Shown: positions 1 through 7,836, counted from the stretch's first letter. The stretch is 64,000 bases of DNA from Paractinoplanes abujensis (GCF_014204895.1 NZ_JACHMF010000001.1:4960001-5024000), one strand, 5' to 3'. Translations and numbers: made by a program. Notes: generated by a model not told the origin, from the letters alone.

Positions 1-408
1 TGCCTCACTCTTGTTGCCTGTTCTTCCTGCCTGCCCCCCGTCACTGACGCCCACCCGGCGAGCAGGCATGACTGATCAGCGGCCTCCTGACGGGAAGCCG
101 CCGAGCAGCGGGGAAGAACCGCCCGGACGGGTCCGGGGTACAACGGGCCGTCGTCTCGCCGGCCGGGAAAGCCGACGGCGAGAGACGACCGGGTCAAGGC
201 CGCGGCCAGGGTCACCCGGCCCGGCCCGGCCCCGGCCCCGACCAAGATCAGCCGACCACGGCTAGCCAGTCAGCCAGCTACAGCCAGCCAGCCAACCAAC
301 CAGTCCCAGCAAGCCAGTCCCAGCCAACCAGTCCCAGCAAGCCACGGTCAGCCAGTCAGGGCCGCCGGCCACGGCCAGCCGGCCCCGGCCGGCCAGTCAG
401 GGCCAGCC
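1..408. other. non-coding stretch with short degenerate repeats
   Basis: I see no convincing gene here. Bases 1-268 are GC-rich and unremarkable. From about 270 to 400 the sequence is built from short related units around CCAGTCCCAGCAAGC and GCCAGTCAG. A 28-base unit beginning AACCAGTCCCAGCAAG occurs twice in a row near 297-346. It lies downstream of the leftward HEPN gene, so it would be 3' untranslated or intergenic sequence. Confidence 0.5.
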
Positions 409-479
409 GGCCACGGTCGGCGGGTCAGGCGGCCACGGTCGGCGAGTCAGGCGGCCACGGTCGGCGGGTCAGGCGGCCA
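409..479. repeat. 22-bp tandem repeat, about 3.2 copies
   Basis: A 22-base unit containing GGCCACGGTCGGCGGGTCA is repeated head to tail at 409-430, 431-452 and 453-474 with a partial fourth copy; the copies differ by one base (GGG versus GAG). The array includes the stop codon of the leftward HEPN gene at 469-471, so one copy forms its last codons. It is probably a minisatellite. Confidence 0.75.
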
Positions 480-1602
480 GCGGGGGCTGATAGGTCAGGC
501 CCAGCGACGACTCGACCACGGCCACGAACTGTTCGGCGGCCCGCAACAGGTCGTCGGCCTCGCGGGGGGTCACGACGCGCGGGATGCCGGCTTCGGCCGC
601 GGCACGTTTGGAGGCGCCGAGGGCGAAATAGTTGGCCCATTCGCCGAAGTCGGGCGCCACCAGCACCAGCAACGACCAGACGCTGGTCACCTTGCTGCGG
701 CGGCTGGCCGGTGCGGGGCGGGCCCGGGCCGCGAGCACGGCGGCCGCGGCGCGCAGGGCGGCCAGGTGGGCCGTCGCGTAACGAATGCCGTCGGGCTGGG
801 TGCGCGCCGCCTCGGCCAGCCCGTCGCGGGCGATGGCCAGCAGCTGCGCGGGCGTGCGCTGCGGAAGCATGTGAGCCGGCACGGTCGGGGCATCGGCCCG
901 GGCCGCCGCCGTGGGCGCGTGCGCCAGCCCCGGCACGCTCAGCCCGGAAACATCCACACCGGACGAGCCCCGCCGGGAAGACACTCCGCCACCGGCCGCA
1001 GCCGAAAGCCCGGAGCCGGCCGCAGCCGTCGCGGGCCCAGCCACCTGGCGAGGCACTGCCGGACCGGAGGGCTCCCGGGGGCCAGGGGCCGAGGCAGAAA
1101 CGGAGGACCCGCTGTGGCTGAGGGCCGGGGCAGGAACAGCGGGCTCTCGGTGAGCGGGCGCCGACGACGGATCGGGTGCAGCCTGGCGGGGCACGACCCA
1201 GCCGGAGGCGCGGGCCATGACCGAGCCGGAAGGTTCTTCGGGGGCCGGACGGGAGGACGGCGCGCTGGTGAAGACCGACGGGTCGATGAGGGCCGTGCGG
1301 GCCGAAGCCGCGCGAGGCGTCGCCGCGCGAGCCGGGGCCGAAGCGGTCGCGTCAGGCGTCACGCCGGGGGTGGCCAGCCCGGGGAGCGCGGGGTATGCGT
1401 AGGGCGCGCCGGGGGCGGCGGAACCGGGCGATGGCGCGCCTGGCGTGGCCGGACGCGGGGGGACCGGGGCCGGGCCTGCCGAGGCCGGGTGTGTCGAGGC
1501 CGAAGCTGAGGCCCGGCCGGCATGGGCCGAGTCAGCATGGGCCCGGCCGGCATGGGCCAGGTCGGGAGCCGGCAAAAGGCTTGGCGCCGTGTGGCTCGCC
1601 AT
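469..1602 (-). CDS. SAV_6107-family HEPN domain protein with long disordered N-terminus
   Basis: The last ~110 residues match the actinobacterial SAV_6107 type of HEPN domain (features such as VAPDFGEWANYFALGASKR and a TPREADDLLRAAEQF helix). An R-x4-H pair (R274, H279) is visible, which in active HEPN RNases is the catalytic motif; whether it is the functional one here is unclear. The first ~250 residues are a low-complexity Ala/Pro/Ser/Gly tail, unusually long for this family. I chose the ATG at 1602 because GAGGAGAG sits just upstream; an in-frame extension to 1839 lacks such a site. From memory the family neighbours Y-family/DnaE2 polymerase genes, which would lie left of base 1. Expression is probably damage-inducible given the promoter at 1913-1961. 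Confidence 0.8.
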   Translation of the reverse strand: MASHTAPSLLPAPDLAHAGRAHADSAHAGRASASASTHPASAGPAPVPPRPATPGAPSPGSAAPGAPYAYPALPGLATPGVTPDATASAPARAATPRAASARTALIDPSVFTSAPSSRPAPEEPSGSVMARASGWVVPRQAAPDPSSAPAHREPAVPAPALSHSGSSVSASAPGPREPSGPAVPRQVAGPATAAAGSGLSAAAGGGVSSRRGSSGVDVSGLSVPGLAHAPTAAARADAPTVPAHMLPQRTPAQLLAIARDGLAEAARTQPDGIRYATAHLAALRAAAAVLAARARPAPASRRSKVTSVWSLLVLVAPDFGEWANYFALGASKRAAAEAGIPRVVTPREADDLLRAAEQFVAVVESSLGLTYQPPLAA

Positions 1603-1912
1603 GTGTCTCTCCTCGCGTGTCTCGCATCCGACGTGCCGGGTCGAACCGAGGCGCTGCGGAGGAAGGAGCAGCAGCCCCGTGGTGGTGACCGGCCGGGTGT
1701 GAAGCTTCCCCACACCACACCCGGCCGGACCTGCCGGCGGGTCCGTCGCCCGCCACCCGGGGGTCGGGGGCAGCGGACGACGGTCCTGCCTTGTCTGAAG
1801 GCCCGGACCCGCGAATGCCCGGAACCTCATGCGCAGCACTTCGCGGGTGCCACGCTGTGGGAGCCGCGCCGCGAAACACGGCCCCCGGTGTCAGCCCGGA
1901 CGTTCGAGCGTT

Positions 1913-1928
1913 TCGAACATCCGTTCTA
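1913..1928 (-). promoter_or_regulatory. LexA (SOS) box
   Basis: TCGAACATCCGTTCTA differs by one base from the actinobacterial SOS palindrome TCGAAC-N4-GTTCGA. It lies just downstream of the putative -10 element at 1939-1944 on the leftward strand, where LexA would block initiation. The only downstream gene in the window is the HEPN gene 310 bases away. An overlapping inverted repeat GTTCGA-N5-TCGAAC (1902-1918) strengthens the site. Confidence 0.75.
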
Positions 1929-1938
1929 ACTAAGGAGA

Positions 1939-1961
1939 AGACTAGCACTGACGTACGACAA
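1939..1961 (-). promoter_or_regulatory. PafBC-type (RecA-NDp) promoter candidate
   Basis: Read leftwards, the sequence is TTGTCG, 11 bases, then TAGTCT. This matches the mycobacterial LexA-independent DNA-damage promoter (TTGTCRGTG-N8-TAG type) in the TTGTCR core, spacing and -10 box; the GTG part of the upstream element is TAC here. Together with the adjacent LexA box it resembles dual-controlled damage promoters. The predicted 5' leader is about 330 bases, so a second promoter nearer the gene is possible. Confidence 0.5.
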
Positions 1962-2039
1962 AAATGCAAGACGGCGCGAGTCAGCCCAGCCGGAAGAGTT
2001 CACACTGTGATGACGACCTTGGCCCGTACGTGCTCGGCC

Positions 2040-2205
2040 GCCGCCGGGGACCCATCATCGTGAGCCGGGCCAGGTAGGGGTCGCCGCGCATCAGGTGCCA
2101 GTCCCGCGCGTTGATCGAGGCCGCCCGCACCCGGACGAGCACCGCGCCCCGTGTGCGGATCGGCGGCTCGGCCTCGGTGAGCGGCCCGTCTCGTACGCCC
2201 CCATC
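2040..2205 (-). pseudogene. remnant of zinc-type alcohol dehydrogenase (MDR) N-terminus
   Basis: Read leftwards, about 45 codons give LTEAEPPIRTRGAVLVRV followed by RAASINARDWHLMRGDPYLA, the typical N-terminal strand and substrate-lid region of medium-chain NAD(P)-dependent alcohol dehydrogenases/quinone reductases. The start region is scrambled: an ATG-GGG-GCG start in another frame suggests an internal deletion. After TMMG the similarity ends and no Rossmann domain follows. It is a dead gene fragment, about a tenth of the normal length. Confidence 0.7.
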
Positions 2206-2279
2206 GCAGGGCGTCGATCGGCTGGGCGGGCGGCCCGGCCGGGCCGGCGCCGGCGAATGCGCGTCCGATTCGGACCGGT

Positions 2280-3149
2280 CTAAAGCACTAGCTCTTTCTC
2301 GAAGGAGAGCTGGTTGTACGGCGAGGAGTCGTACGCCGCGATCTCGCGGTAGCCGTGGCGCCGGTACAGGGCGATCGCCTCGGTCAGCGCGGGATGGGTG
2401 CCCAGCCGCAGCACGGTGACGCCGTGGGCGGCCGCGTCCCGTTCGAGCCCGGTCAGCAGCCGCGCGCCCAGCCCGCAGCCGCGGGCGGCCGGGCTCACCC
2501 AGAGATGGCGGATCTCGGCGAACGAGCCCAGCAGAATCCACAAACCACAGCCGACCGGCGCATCCTCCTCGCGGGCCAGCAGCATCGTCCCGGAACCGAG
2601 CGTCCCCGGCGCGGTCAGAGCGGCCGGGTCGTAACCCTCGGGAAAGCGAAGGGCCAGTTCCTTCCCGTACGAGGTGAGGCAGGCGCGCGCCGCGGGATCG
2701 TCATCGGCCACCGGCGTGATCACCACCGCGGCCAGGCGCAGCAGCCGCCGGATCCGCGCCTGCGCCTCCACCAGTTGCTCCCGCTGCGCGTCGGTGAGCG
2801 GCCCGAGCAGTGCGGCCACGCTCTCCCGCGAGCGCGCCTCCAGATCGTCGCGTTCGCGCCGCCCGGCCTCGGTCAGGGTGGCGATGCGCACCCGGCCGTC
2901 GGCGGGGCTCGGGCCGACCGCCACCAGGCCCTGACTGCTGAGCGAGCGCAGCAGCCGGCTCAGGTAGCCCGAGTCGAGACCCAGCCGGGCCCGCAGGTCA
3001 CGCAGGCCGACCCCGGCCCCGGCCCCGATCTCGAACAGCAGGCGCGCCTCGCCGAGCGGCCGGCCCTGCCCCAGGTAATGATCGGTGAGGACGCCGAGAC
3101 GTTGCGTGTAGTAGCGGTTGAAGTCCCGCACCTGTTCGATCTGATCCAC
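2280..3149 (-). CDS. MarR-GNAT fusion (transcriptional regulator/acetyltransferase)
   Basis: This 289-residue protein has a winged-helix MarR domain in residues 1-145 (recognition region LGLDSGYLSRLLRSLSSQGL and the wing PSPADGRVRIATLT) and a GNAT N-acetyltransferase domain in about 150-289 (IRHLWVSPAARGCGLGARLL is the acetyl-CoA loop; YRRHGYRE the C-terminal strand). Such fusions are known in Actinobacteria but their acetyl acceptors are mostly unknown. Translation probably starts at GTG 3149; there is little Shine-Dalgarno sequence. It is divergent from the SDR gene at 3185 with a palindrome between the starts, so autoregulation and control of the SDR gene are likely. Confidence 0.88.
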   Translation of the reverse strand: MDQIEQVRDFNRYYTQRLGVLTDHYLGQGRPLGEARLLFEIGAGAGVGLRDLRARLGLDSGYLSRLLRSLSSQGLVAVGPSPADGRVRIATLTEAGRRERDDLEARSRESVAALLGPLTDAQREQLVEAQARIRRLLRLAAVVITPVADDDPAARACLTSYGKELALRFPEGYDPAALTAPGTLGSGTMLLAREEDAPVGCGLWILLGSFAEIRHLWVSPAARGCGLGARLLTGLERDAAAHGVTVLRLGTHPALTEAIALYRRHGYREIAAYDSSPYNQLSFEKELVL

Positions 3150-3152
3150 AAT

Positions 3153-3170
3153 CTCTGACCTTAGTCAGAG
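3153..3170. promoter_or_regulatory. palindromic operator between MarR-GNAT and SDR genes
   Basis: CTCTGAC-CTTA-GTCAGAG is a perfect 7-base inverted repeat with a 4-base spacer, placed 4 bases from the MarR start and 15 bases before the SDR start. Location, size and symmetry fit a MarR-family binding site. AAAGGAGG directly after it (3174-3181) is the ribosome-binding site of the SDR gene, so binding would block both genes. Confidence 0.65.
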
Positions 3171-3184
3171 AAAAGGAGGACCGC

Positions 3185-3979
3185 ATGCCCCGGACCATCG
3201 TGATCACCGGCGCGAGTTCCGGGGTGGGCCTGGCCGCAGCCGAGCAACTCGCCGCCGCCGGGCACGAGGTCGCCCTGGTCGGCCGCACGCCCGAGCGCCT
3301 GGAAGCGGCCGCCCGCGCGGCCGGGAACGCGCGGACCTTCCGGGCCGACTTCGAGGACCTCGACCAGGTCCGCGATCTGGCTGCCCAGCTGCTCGAGGCG
3401 TACCCGAGGATCGACGTGCTGGCCAACAACGCGGGCGGCATGGTCGAGCACTACCGGCGCACCAAGGACGGCTTCGAGGCCACCATCCAGAGCAACCACC
3501 TGGCCCCGTTCCTGCTCACGCATCTGCTGCGGGACAGGCTGACCGGCGGCACCGTGATCGGCACGTCCTCCCAGGCCCACATGCGCGGCGCCCCCGATCC
3601 GGCCGACCTCACCGGCGACCCGGGGCGTTACCAGTCCTTCCCGGCCTACGGCGCGGCCAAGGCGGCCAACATCCTGTTCGCGGCGGAGGCGGCCCGGCGC
3701 TGGCCCGAGATCACCAGCGTCTCGTTCCACCCGGGCGTGGTGCGCACCAACTTCGGGGCGGGCAAGGCGATCCGGTTCTTCTACAAGTACGCACCCTTCC
3801 TGGTCACACCCGAGAAGGCGGGCGCGCTGCTGACCTGGCTGGCCACCGACGACCACCTGGCCGACGGCGCCTACTACGTCGGCCACGAGGTCAAGACGCC
3901 CGCTCGGCACGCGAACGACCCGGCCCTGGCCGCGCGCCTGTGGGAGGCCAGCGCCGAGGCCACCGGCGTACGGGAATAA
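3185..3979 (+). CDS. short-chain dehydrogenase/reductase (SDR)
   Basis: A 264-residue classical SDR, cytosolic. It has the cofactor loop TGASSGVG (residues 8-15), the NNAG motif near residue 81, a catalytic serine in GTSSQAHM and the active pair YGAAK. The overall pattern, with SFHPGVVRTNFG after the active site, resembles retinol-dehydrogenase/WW-oxidoreductase-like SDRs, usually NADP-dependent. The substrate cannot be read from sequence. A strong AAAGGAGG precedes the ATG. The divergent MarR-GNAT regulator and shared palindrome suggest induction by a small molecule. Confidence 0.85.
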   Translation: MPRTIVITGASSGVGLAAAEQLAAAGHEVALVGRTPERLEAAARAAGNARTFRADFEDLDQVRDLAAQLLEAYPRIDVLANNAGGMVEHYRRTKDGFEATIQSNHLAPFLLTHLLRDRLTGGTVIGTSSQAHMRGAPDPADLTGDPGRYQSFPAYGAAKAANILFAAEAARRWPEITSVSFHPGVVRTNFGAGKAIRFFYKYAPFLVTPEKAGALLTWLATDDHLADGAYYVGHEVKTPARHANDPALAARLWEASAEATGVRE

Positions 3980-4054
3980 CCGAAAACCGCGAAAGCGAGG
4001 GGTTGCCAACACAACCCTGCCGCGCGGGCCTGCGGAAACGTACGGTCTCGGCTC

Positions 4055-5332
4055 GTGCGGACCGCGGCCCTCTCCCTGCTCGTCGTCACGGCACTGTGGA
4101 CGGCGGGCCTGAACGACGCGCCCGGCGGCGTGGCCGCATGGGGACGGCTGGCCGCGCTGTGGTCGGCCGACCTGCTGCTGCTCCAGGTCGTGCTGATGGC
4201 CCGCATCCCGTGGATCGAACGGGCGTACGGCCAGGACACGCTGGCCCGCTGGCACCGATGGACCGGTTTCGCCTCGTTCCAGCTGCTGCTGACGCACGTC
4301 GTGCTGGCCGTGGTCGCGTACGGGGAAAGGAAGCCCTGGCCGCGGCTGATCGAGGAGCCCGGGATGCTCCGGGCGCTGGCCGCGCTGGTCGCGCTGATCC
4401 TGGTCGTGGTCACGTCGGTCCGGCTGGTGCGCCGGCGGATGCGGTACGAATCGTGGCATTTGCTGCACCTGTACGCGTACCTGGGCGTCGGGCTGGCCTT
4501 GCCGCACATGCTGCTGCTGGGCAGTGACTTCCGGTCGCCGCCGGCCCGCGCGTACTGGTGGAGCCTCTACGTCGTGGCCGCGGGCTCGGTGCTCGTGTTC
4601 CGCCTCGGCCTGCCGGTGTGGCGCACGCTGCGGCACCGGCTCACCGTCGATCATGTCGACCCCGAGGCGCCCGGCCTGGTGTCGGTCTACCTGAGCGGGC
4701 GGCGTCTCGACCGGCTTCCCGTACGGGCGGGCCAGTTCTTCGTGTGGCGTTTCCTCGATGGCCGTGGGGCGCTGCGCGGCAACCCGTTCTCGCTGTCCGG
4801 ACCGCCGCGCAGCGACGCGTTGCGGATCACCGTCAAGGTGGTGGGCGACGGCAGTTCGCGGGTGGCGGCGCTGCGGCCCGGCACCCGGGTGCTGATCGAG
4901 GGCCCGTACGGGCGGATGACCGCGGCCACCTACGCGGGCGGCCCGGTGACCATGCTGGCCTGCGGGGTCGGCATCACGCCGCTGCTCGCGTTGCTGTGGG
5001 ACCTCCCGTACGCCCCGGGCCAGGCCACCCTCGTCTACCGCACACGCCATCCGCACGAAGTGGCGTTCCTGAGCGAGCTGGAGTGGCTGGCCGAGCACCG
5101 CGGGGTGCGGCTGGTGCCGCTGGTCGGGCCGCGCGCCGAGGCCGGGTCGTGGCTGCCCGCCGAGTACGCGGACCACGACGACGCCGGGGCGCTGCGCGTC
5201 CTGTCGCCCGACATCGCCGGCCACGACGTGTACGTCTGCGGGCCCGACGCCTGGACCGCGTCGGTGTTCCGGGCCGCCCGCGCGGTCGGCGTACCCCCGG
5301 CCCGCCTGCACCGGGAACGTTTCGGGTGGTGA
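4055..5332 (+). CDS. ferric-reductase-like membrane flavoprotein (FNR family)
   Basis: A 425-residue protein. Residues 1-185 hold about six membrane segments with paired histidines (WHRWTGFASFQLLLTH and WHLLHLYAYLG) typical of the ferric reductase/NOX haem-binding core. Residues ~195-425 are a ferredoxin-NADP reductase module: FAD site NPFSLSG, phosphate loop IEGPYGRMT, NADPH site ACGVGITPLLALL and the C-terminal VYVCGPDAW. It should carry electrons from cytosolic NAD(P)H across the membrane. Start is GTG 4055 with a weak ribosome-binding site. The YbaK gene begins 10 bases after its stop, so it may head the operon that runs to 11196. Its electron acceptor is unknown. Confidence 0.85.
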   Translation: MRTAALSLLVVTALWTAGLNDAPGGVAAWGRLAALWSADLLLLQVVLMARIPWIERAYGQDTLARWHRWTGFASFQLLLTHVVLAVVAYGERKPWPRLIEEPGMLRALAALVALILVVVTSVRLVRRRMRYESWHLLHLYAYLGVGLALPHMLLLGSDFRSPPARAYWWSLYVVAAGSVLVFRLGLPVWRTLRHRLTVDHVDPEAPGLVSVYLSGRRLDRLPVRAGQFFVWRFLDGRGALRGNPFSLSGPPRSDALRITVKVVGDGSSRVAALRPGTRVLIEGPYGRMTAATYAGGPVTMLACGVGITPLLALLWDLPYAPGQATLVYRTRHPHEVAFLSELEWLAEHRGVRLVPLVGPRAEAGSWLPAEYADHDDAGALRVLSPDIAGHDVYVCGPDAWTASVFRAARAVGVPPARLHRERFGW

Positions 5333-5342
5333 GAATGGGTGC

Positions 5343-5831
5343 ATGAGGGAACACCCCAACGTGCTGGCCGTGCAGGACGCCCTGGACGCCGCGGGCGCGC
5401 GTACCGCCGACGACGCGCCGTCGCTGGTCATCATCCTGGACGGGGCGGCGCACACCGCGGCCGCGGCCGCCGAGGCCCTGTGCATCGAGGTCGGCCAGAT
5501 CGCCAACTCGCTGATCTTCGACGCCGACGGGGAGCCGCTGCTGGTGCTCACGTCGGGCGCCCACCGGGTCGACACGGCCAAGGTCGCGGCGGCGCTGGGC
5601 GTGACCAGGCTCAAGCGGGCCACGCCCGAGTTCGTCCGCGAGCACACCGGGCAGGCGATCGGCGGGGTGGCGCCGCTGGGCCACCCCAAGCCCGTACGGA
5701 CCCTGGTCGACACGGCGCTGGAGCGGCATCGCGACGTCTGGGCGGCGGGCGGCGTGCCGCAGGCGGTCTTCCCGATCACGTACGCCGAGCTGGTCCGCGT
5801 CACCGGCGGCACCCCGGCCGACGTGGCCTGA
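5343..5831 (+). CDS. YbaK/EbsC-family aminoacyl-tRNA deacylase
   Basis: A single YbaK/ProX editing domain, 162 residues. Seen are the IEVGQIANSLIF strand, LVLTSGAHRVD, and the IGGVAPLGHPKPVRTLVD loop, all hallmarks of proteins that hydrolyse mischarged tRNA such as Cys-tRNAPro or Ala-tRNAPro. The stop overlaps the next start (TGATG at 5829-5833), so it is translationally coupled to the CrtA-like gene. That pairing with carotenoid genes looks accidental. Confidence 0.88.
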   Translation: MREHPNVLAVQDALDAAGARTADDAPSLVIILDGAAHTAAAAAEALCIEVGQIANSLIFDADGEPLLVLTSGAHRVDTAKVAAALGVTRLKRATPEFVREHTGQAIGGVAPLGHPKPVRTLVDTALERHRDVWAAGGVPQAVFPITYAELVRVTGGTPADVA

Positions 5832-6478
5832 TGCCGGTCACCTTGCACGTCTGGCGGGTGCCGCGGCGGCGGATCGGGGCGGCGATGTTCCGTGTCGCGT
5901 TCCCCGGCGTACGGGGAACGCGGTTTGCGAAGTTTGTCGGGACCTCGCGGGGCTTCCTGCCGCGGGACGCCGATCTGACCCGGTATGCGGCCCTCATCGT
6001 GAGCGACGCCCCGGTTCGTGTGGACAAATGGGACAGACTGGCGATCGCGTCGGCTCGGGTAGAGCTGGAGCCGCTGCTCAGCCGCGGCGCCTGGTCGGGC
6101 CAGGAACCGTTCCATCCCGACAAATCGGACGTCGCCCACGACGGCATGGTGCTGGCGCTGACCCGGGCCCGGCTCCGGACGACCAAGATGATCACGTTTT
6201 ATCGGGCCGTCCCGGCGGTGGCGGCCGAAGTCGATCAAGCACCGGGGTTGCTGGCCCATCTCGGCATCGGCGAGGCCCCGATCGGCTTCCAGGGCACTAT
6301 CAGCCTGTGGCGCAATGCGGCGGACCTGGCCCGATTCGCGTACCGTCAGCCGGAGCATCGGGCGGTGATCGCGCGGACACCGGCCGATCGGTGGTACGCC
6401 GAGGAGCTTTTCGCCCGGTTCGCGGTGCGTGAGATCAGCGGTGACCGGGCAGTGCTCGGTTGGTTGGCTGAGCGGTAA
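5831..6478 (+). CDS. CrtA-like carotenoid oxygenase (spheroidene monooxygenase family)
   Basis: This 215-residue protein matches the purple-bacterial spheroidene monooxygenase CrtA along most of its length by eye: FAKFVGTSRGF, the SRGAWSGQEPFHPD block, LTRARLRTTKMITFYRAVP, GIGEAPIGFQGTISLWR and WYAEELFARF. CrtA adds a 2-keto group to acyclic carotenoids and is reported to need haem and an electron donor. The actual substrate here is inferred to be an acyclic carotenoid because CruF-, GT- and CrtD-like genes follow. Start ATG 5831 overlaps the YbaK stop. A chlorite-dismutase-like fold has been suggested for the family; no signal peptide is seen. Confidence 0.8.
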   Translation: MPVTLHVWRVPRRRIGAAMFRVAFPGVRGTRFAKFVGTSRGFLPRDADLTRYAALIVSDAPVRVDKWDRLAIASARVELEPLLSRGAWSGQEPFHPDKSDVAHDGMVLALTRARLRTTKMITFYRAVPAVAAEVDQAPGLLAHLGIGEAPIGFQGTISLWRNAADLARFAYRQPEHRAVIARTPADRWYAEELFARFAVREISGDRAVLGWLAER

Positions 6479-6497
6479 CAGAGGGGCGGACTCGACG

Positions 6498-7076
6498 ATG
6501 AGGCTCGTGGCGTGGCAGCCGGACGATCTGCTGAGGCGGCTCGACGATGTGGTGAGCGTCTACGGCGAGGCGATGGGCTATCGCCAGGAGCTGCTGCAGA
6601 CCCGCCGCGGCTACATCGGCGCCCACGTGCGCCGGGCCGGTTTCCGGGCGGTCGCCACGCTGACCACCGACGGGCGGCTGGCCGGCTTCGGCTACGGCTA
6701 CACCTCCGGTCCCGGCCAGTGGTGGCACGACCAGGTGCGGGCCGGCCTGCCCGAGGACGAGCGGCCGCGCTGGCTGAGCAACTGCTTCGAGGTCGTCGAG
6801 CTGCACGTGCGGCCCGCGGCCCAGGGGCACGGCGTCGGCGCCCGGCAGCTGCGGGCCCTGCTGGCCATGGCCGACGGCGAAACCGTGCTGCTCTCCACCC
6901 CCGAGGCCGACGAGCAGAAGTCGCGGGCCTGGCGGCTCTACCGCCGGTTCGGCTTCAGCGACGTGCTGCGCCAGTTCCTGTTCCCCGGCGACGAGCGCGC
7001 GTTCGCGATCCTCGGCCGTGACCTGCCGCTCGCCGAGCGCCCGGCCGAGGATGCACCGGGCATTGTCGGTCTCTAG
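6498..7076 (+). CDS. GNAT-family N-acetyltransferase
   Basis: A 192-residue GNAT protein. The acetyl-CoA-binding core is VVELHVRPAAQGHGVGARQL, followed by a C-terminal strand with WRLYRRFGFSD. I chose the ATG at 6498 because GAGGGGCGG lies before it; the frame stays open to 6429. Its end overlaps the CruF-like gene by 26 bases, so the two are co-translated. The acceptor is unknown; acylation in carotenoid metabolism is possible but GNAT enzymes usually modify amines. Confidence 0.8.
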   Translation: MRLVAWQPDDLLRRLDDVVSVYGEAMGYRQELLQTRRGYIGAHVRRAGFRAVATLTTDGRLAGFGYGYTSGPGQWWHDQVRAGLPEDERPRWLSNCFEVVELHVRPAAQGHGVGARQLRALLAMADGETVLLSTPEADEQKSRAWRLYRRFGFSDVLRQFLFPGDERAFAILGRDLPLAERPAEDAPGIVGL

Positions 7077-7836
7077 AGTCACGCCCTGGACCCTGCTCGG
7101 GCTTCTGATCCTCGCGCAGATCTGCTACCCGCTCACGTCGGGCGACACGCGCGCCGCGTTCACCGTGGCCACGGTCGTGCTGGGCTACGTCCTGTCCGTC
7201 TCGCACGCCTTCCTGACCCGCGGTCCCCGTGCCGCCCTCGCTCTGGTCGGCACGGCCACGCTGGGCGGGTTCGCGGTCGAGGCGCTCGGCGTCGCCACCG
7301 GCTTCCCGTTCGGCACGTACGACTACTCCGGCCAGCTCGGCCCGAAACTGCTCGGCGTCCCGCTGATCATCCCGCTGGCCTGGACGTGGATGGCCTGGCC
7401 GGCCTGGCTGGCCGCGCAACGCCTGCCGCTGGCCCGCTGGGCCCGCGTCGCCGTGGCCGCCTTCGGCCTGGCCGCCTGGGACATCTTCCTCGACCCGCAG
7501 ATGGTGGCCGAGGGCTACTGGCGCTGGGTCTCCCCCACCCCCGCGCTGCCCGGCCTGCCCGGCATCCCGATCAGCAACTACCTCGGCTGGCTGGGCTTCG
7601 CCCTCATCCTGATGACCACCCTTGATCACCTGGTCCGCAGGATCATTCCGCCGGCGGGGCCGTCCGTGGCCCCGGACGGCGACGTGCCCATCATCGTGCT
7701 CTGGATCTGGACGTACGCTTCCTCAGTGCTCGCCCACGCGGTGTTCCTCGGCCTGCCCGCCTCGGCGGTCTGGGGCGGCGTGCTGATGGGCGCGGCCGTC
7801 CTGCCGCTCCTGCCCCACCTGCGGCACCGATCATGA
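7051..7836 (+). CDS. cruF: CruF-like carotenoid 1,2-hydratase (DUF422 membrane protein)
   Basis: A 261-residue integral membrane protein of the carotenoid biosynthesis family (DUF422) with about seven hydrophobic segments. The motifs FPFGTYDYSGQLGPKLLGVP, AAFGLAAWDIFLDPQMV and GIPISNYLGW are typical of the bisanhydrobacterioruberin/gamma-carotene hydratases CruF. The enzyme adds water to the end double bond of an acyclic carotenoid, giving the tertiary hydroxyl that a sugar can be attached to. Start ATG 7051 lies inside the GNAT gene; the end overlaps the glycosyltransferase by ATGA. Confidence 0.85.
   Translation: MHRALSVSRVTPWTLLGLLILAQICYPLTSGDTRAAFTVATVVLGYVLSVSHAFLTRGPRAALALVGTATLGGFAVEALGVATGFPFGTYDYSGQLGPKLLGVPLIIPLAWTWMAWPAWLAAQRLPLARWARVAVAAFGLAAWDIFLDPQMVAEGYWRWVSPTPALPGLPGIPISNYLGWLGFALILMTTLDHLVRRIIPPAGPSVAPDGDVPIIVLWIWTYASSVLAHAVFLGLPASAVWGGVLMGAAVLPLLPHLRHRS

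Noticed and set aside
1981..2541. A 186-codon minus-strand gene
   Set aside because: Only the last third resembles a protein family (an alcohol dehydrogenase fragment); the rest is antisense of the MarR-GNAT gene, so it is annotated as a pseudogene piece.
3161..6358. Very long open frame on the minus strand opposite the SDR, flavoprotein, YbaK and CrtA-like genes
   Set aside because: It has Arg/Gln/Pro/Gly-rich composition and no family resemblance, and four well-recognised genes lie on the other strand; high GC content keeps antisense frames open.
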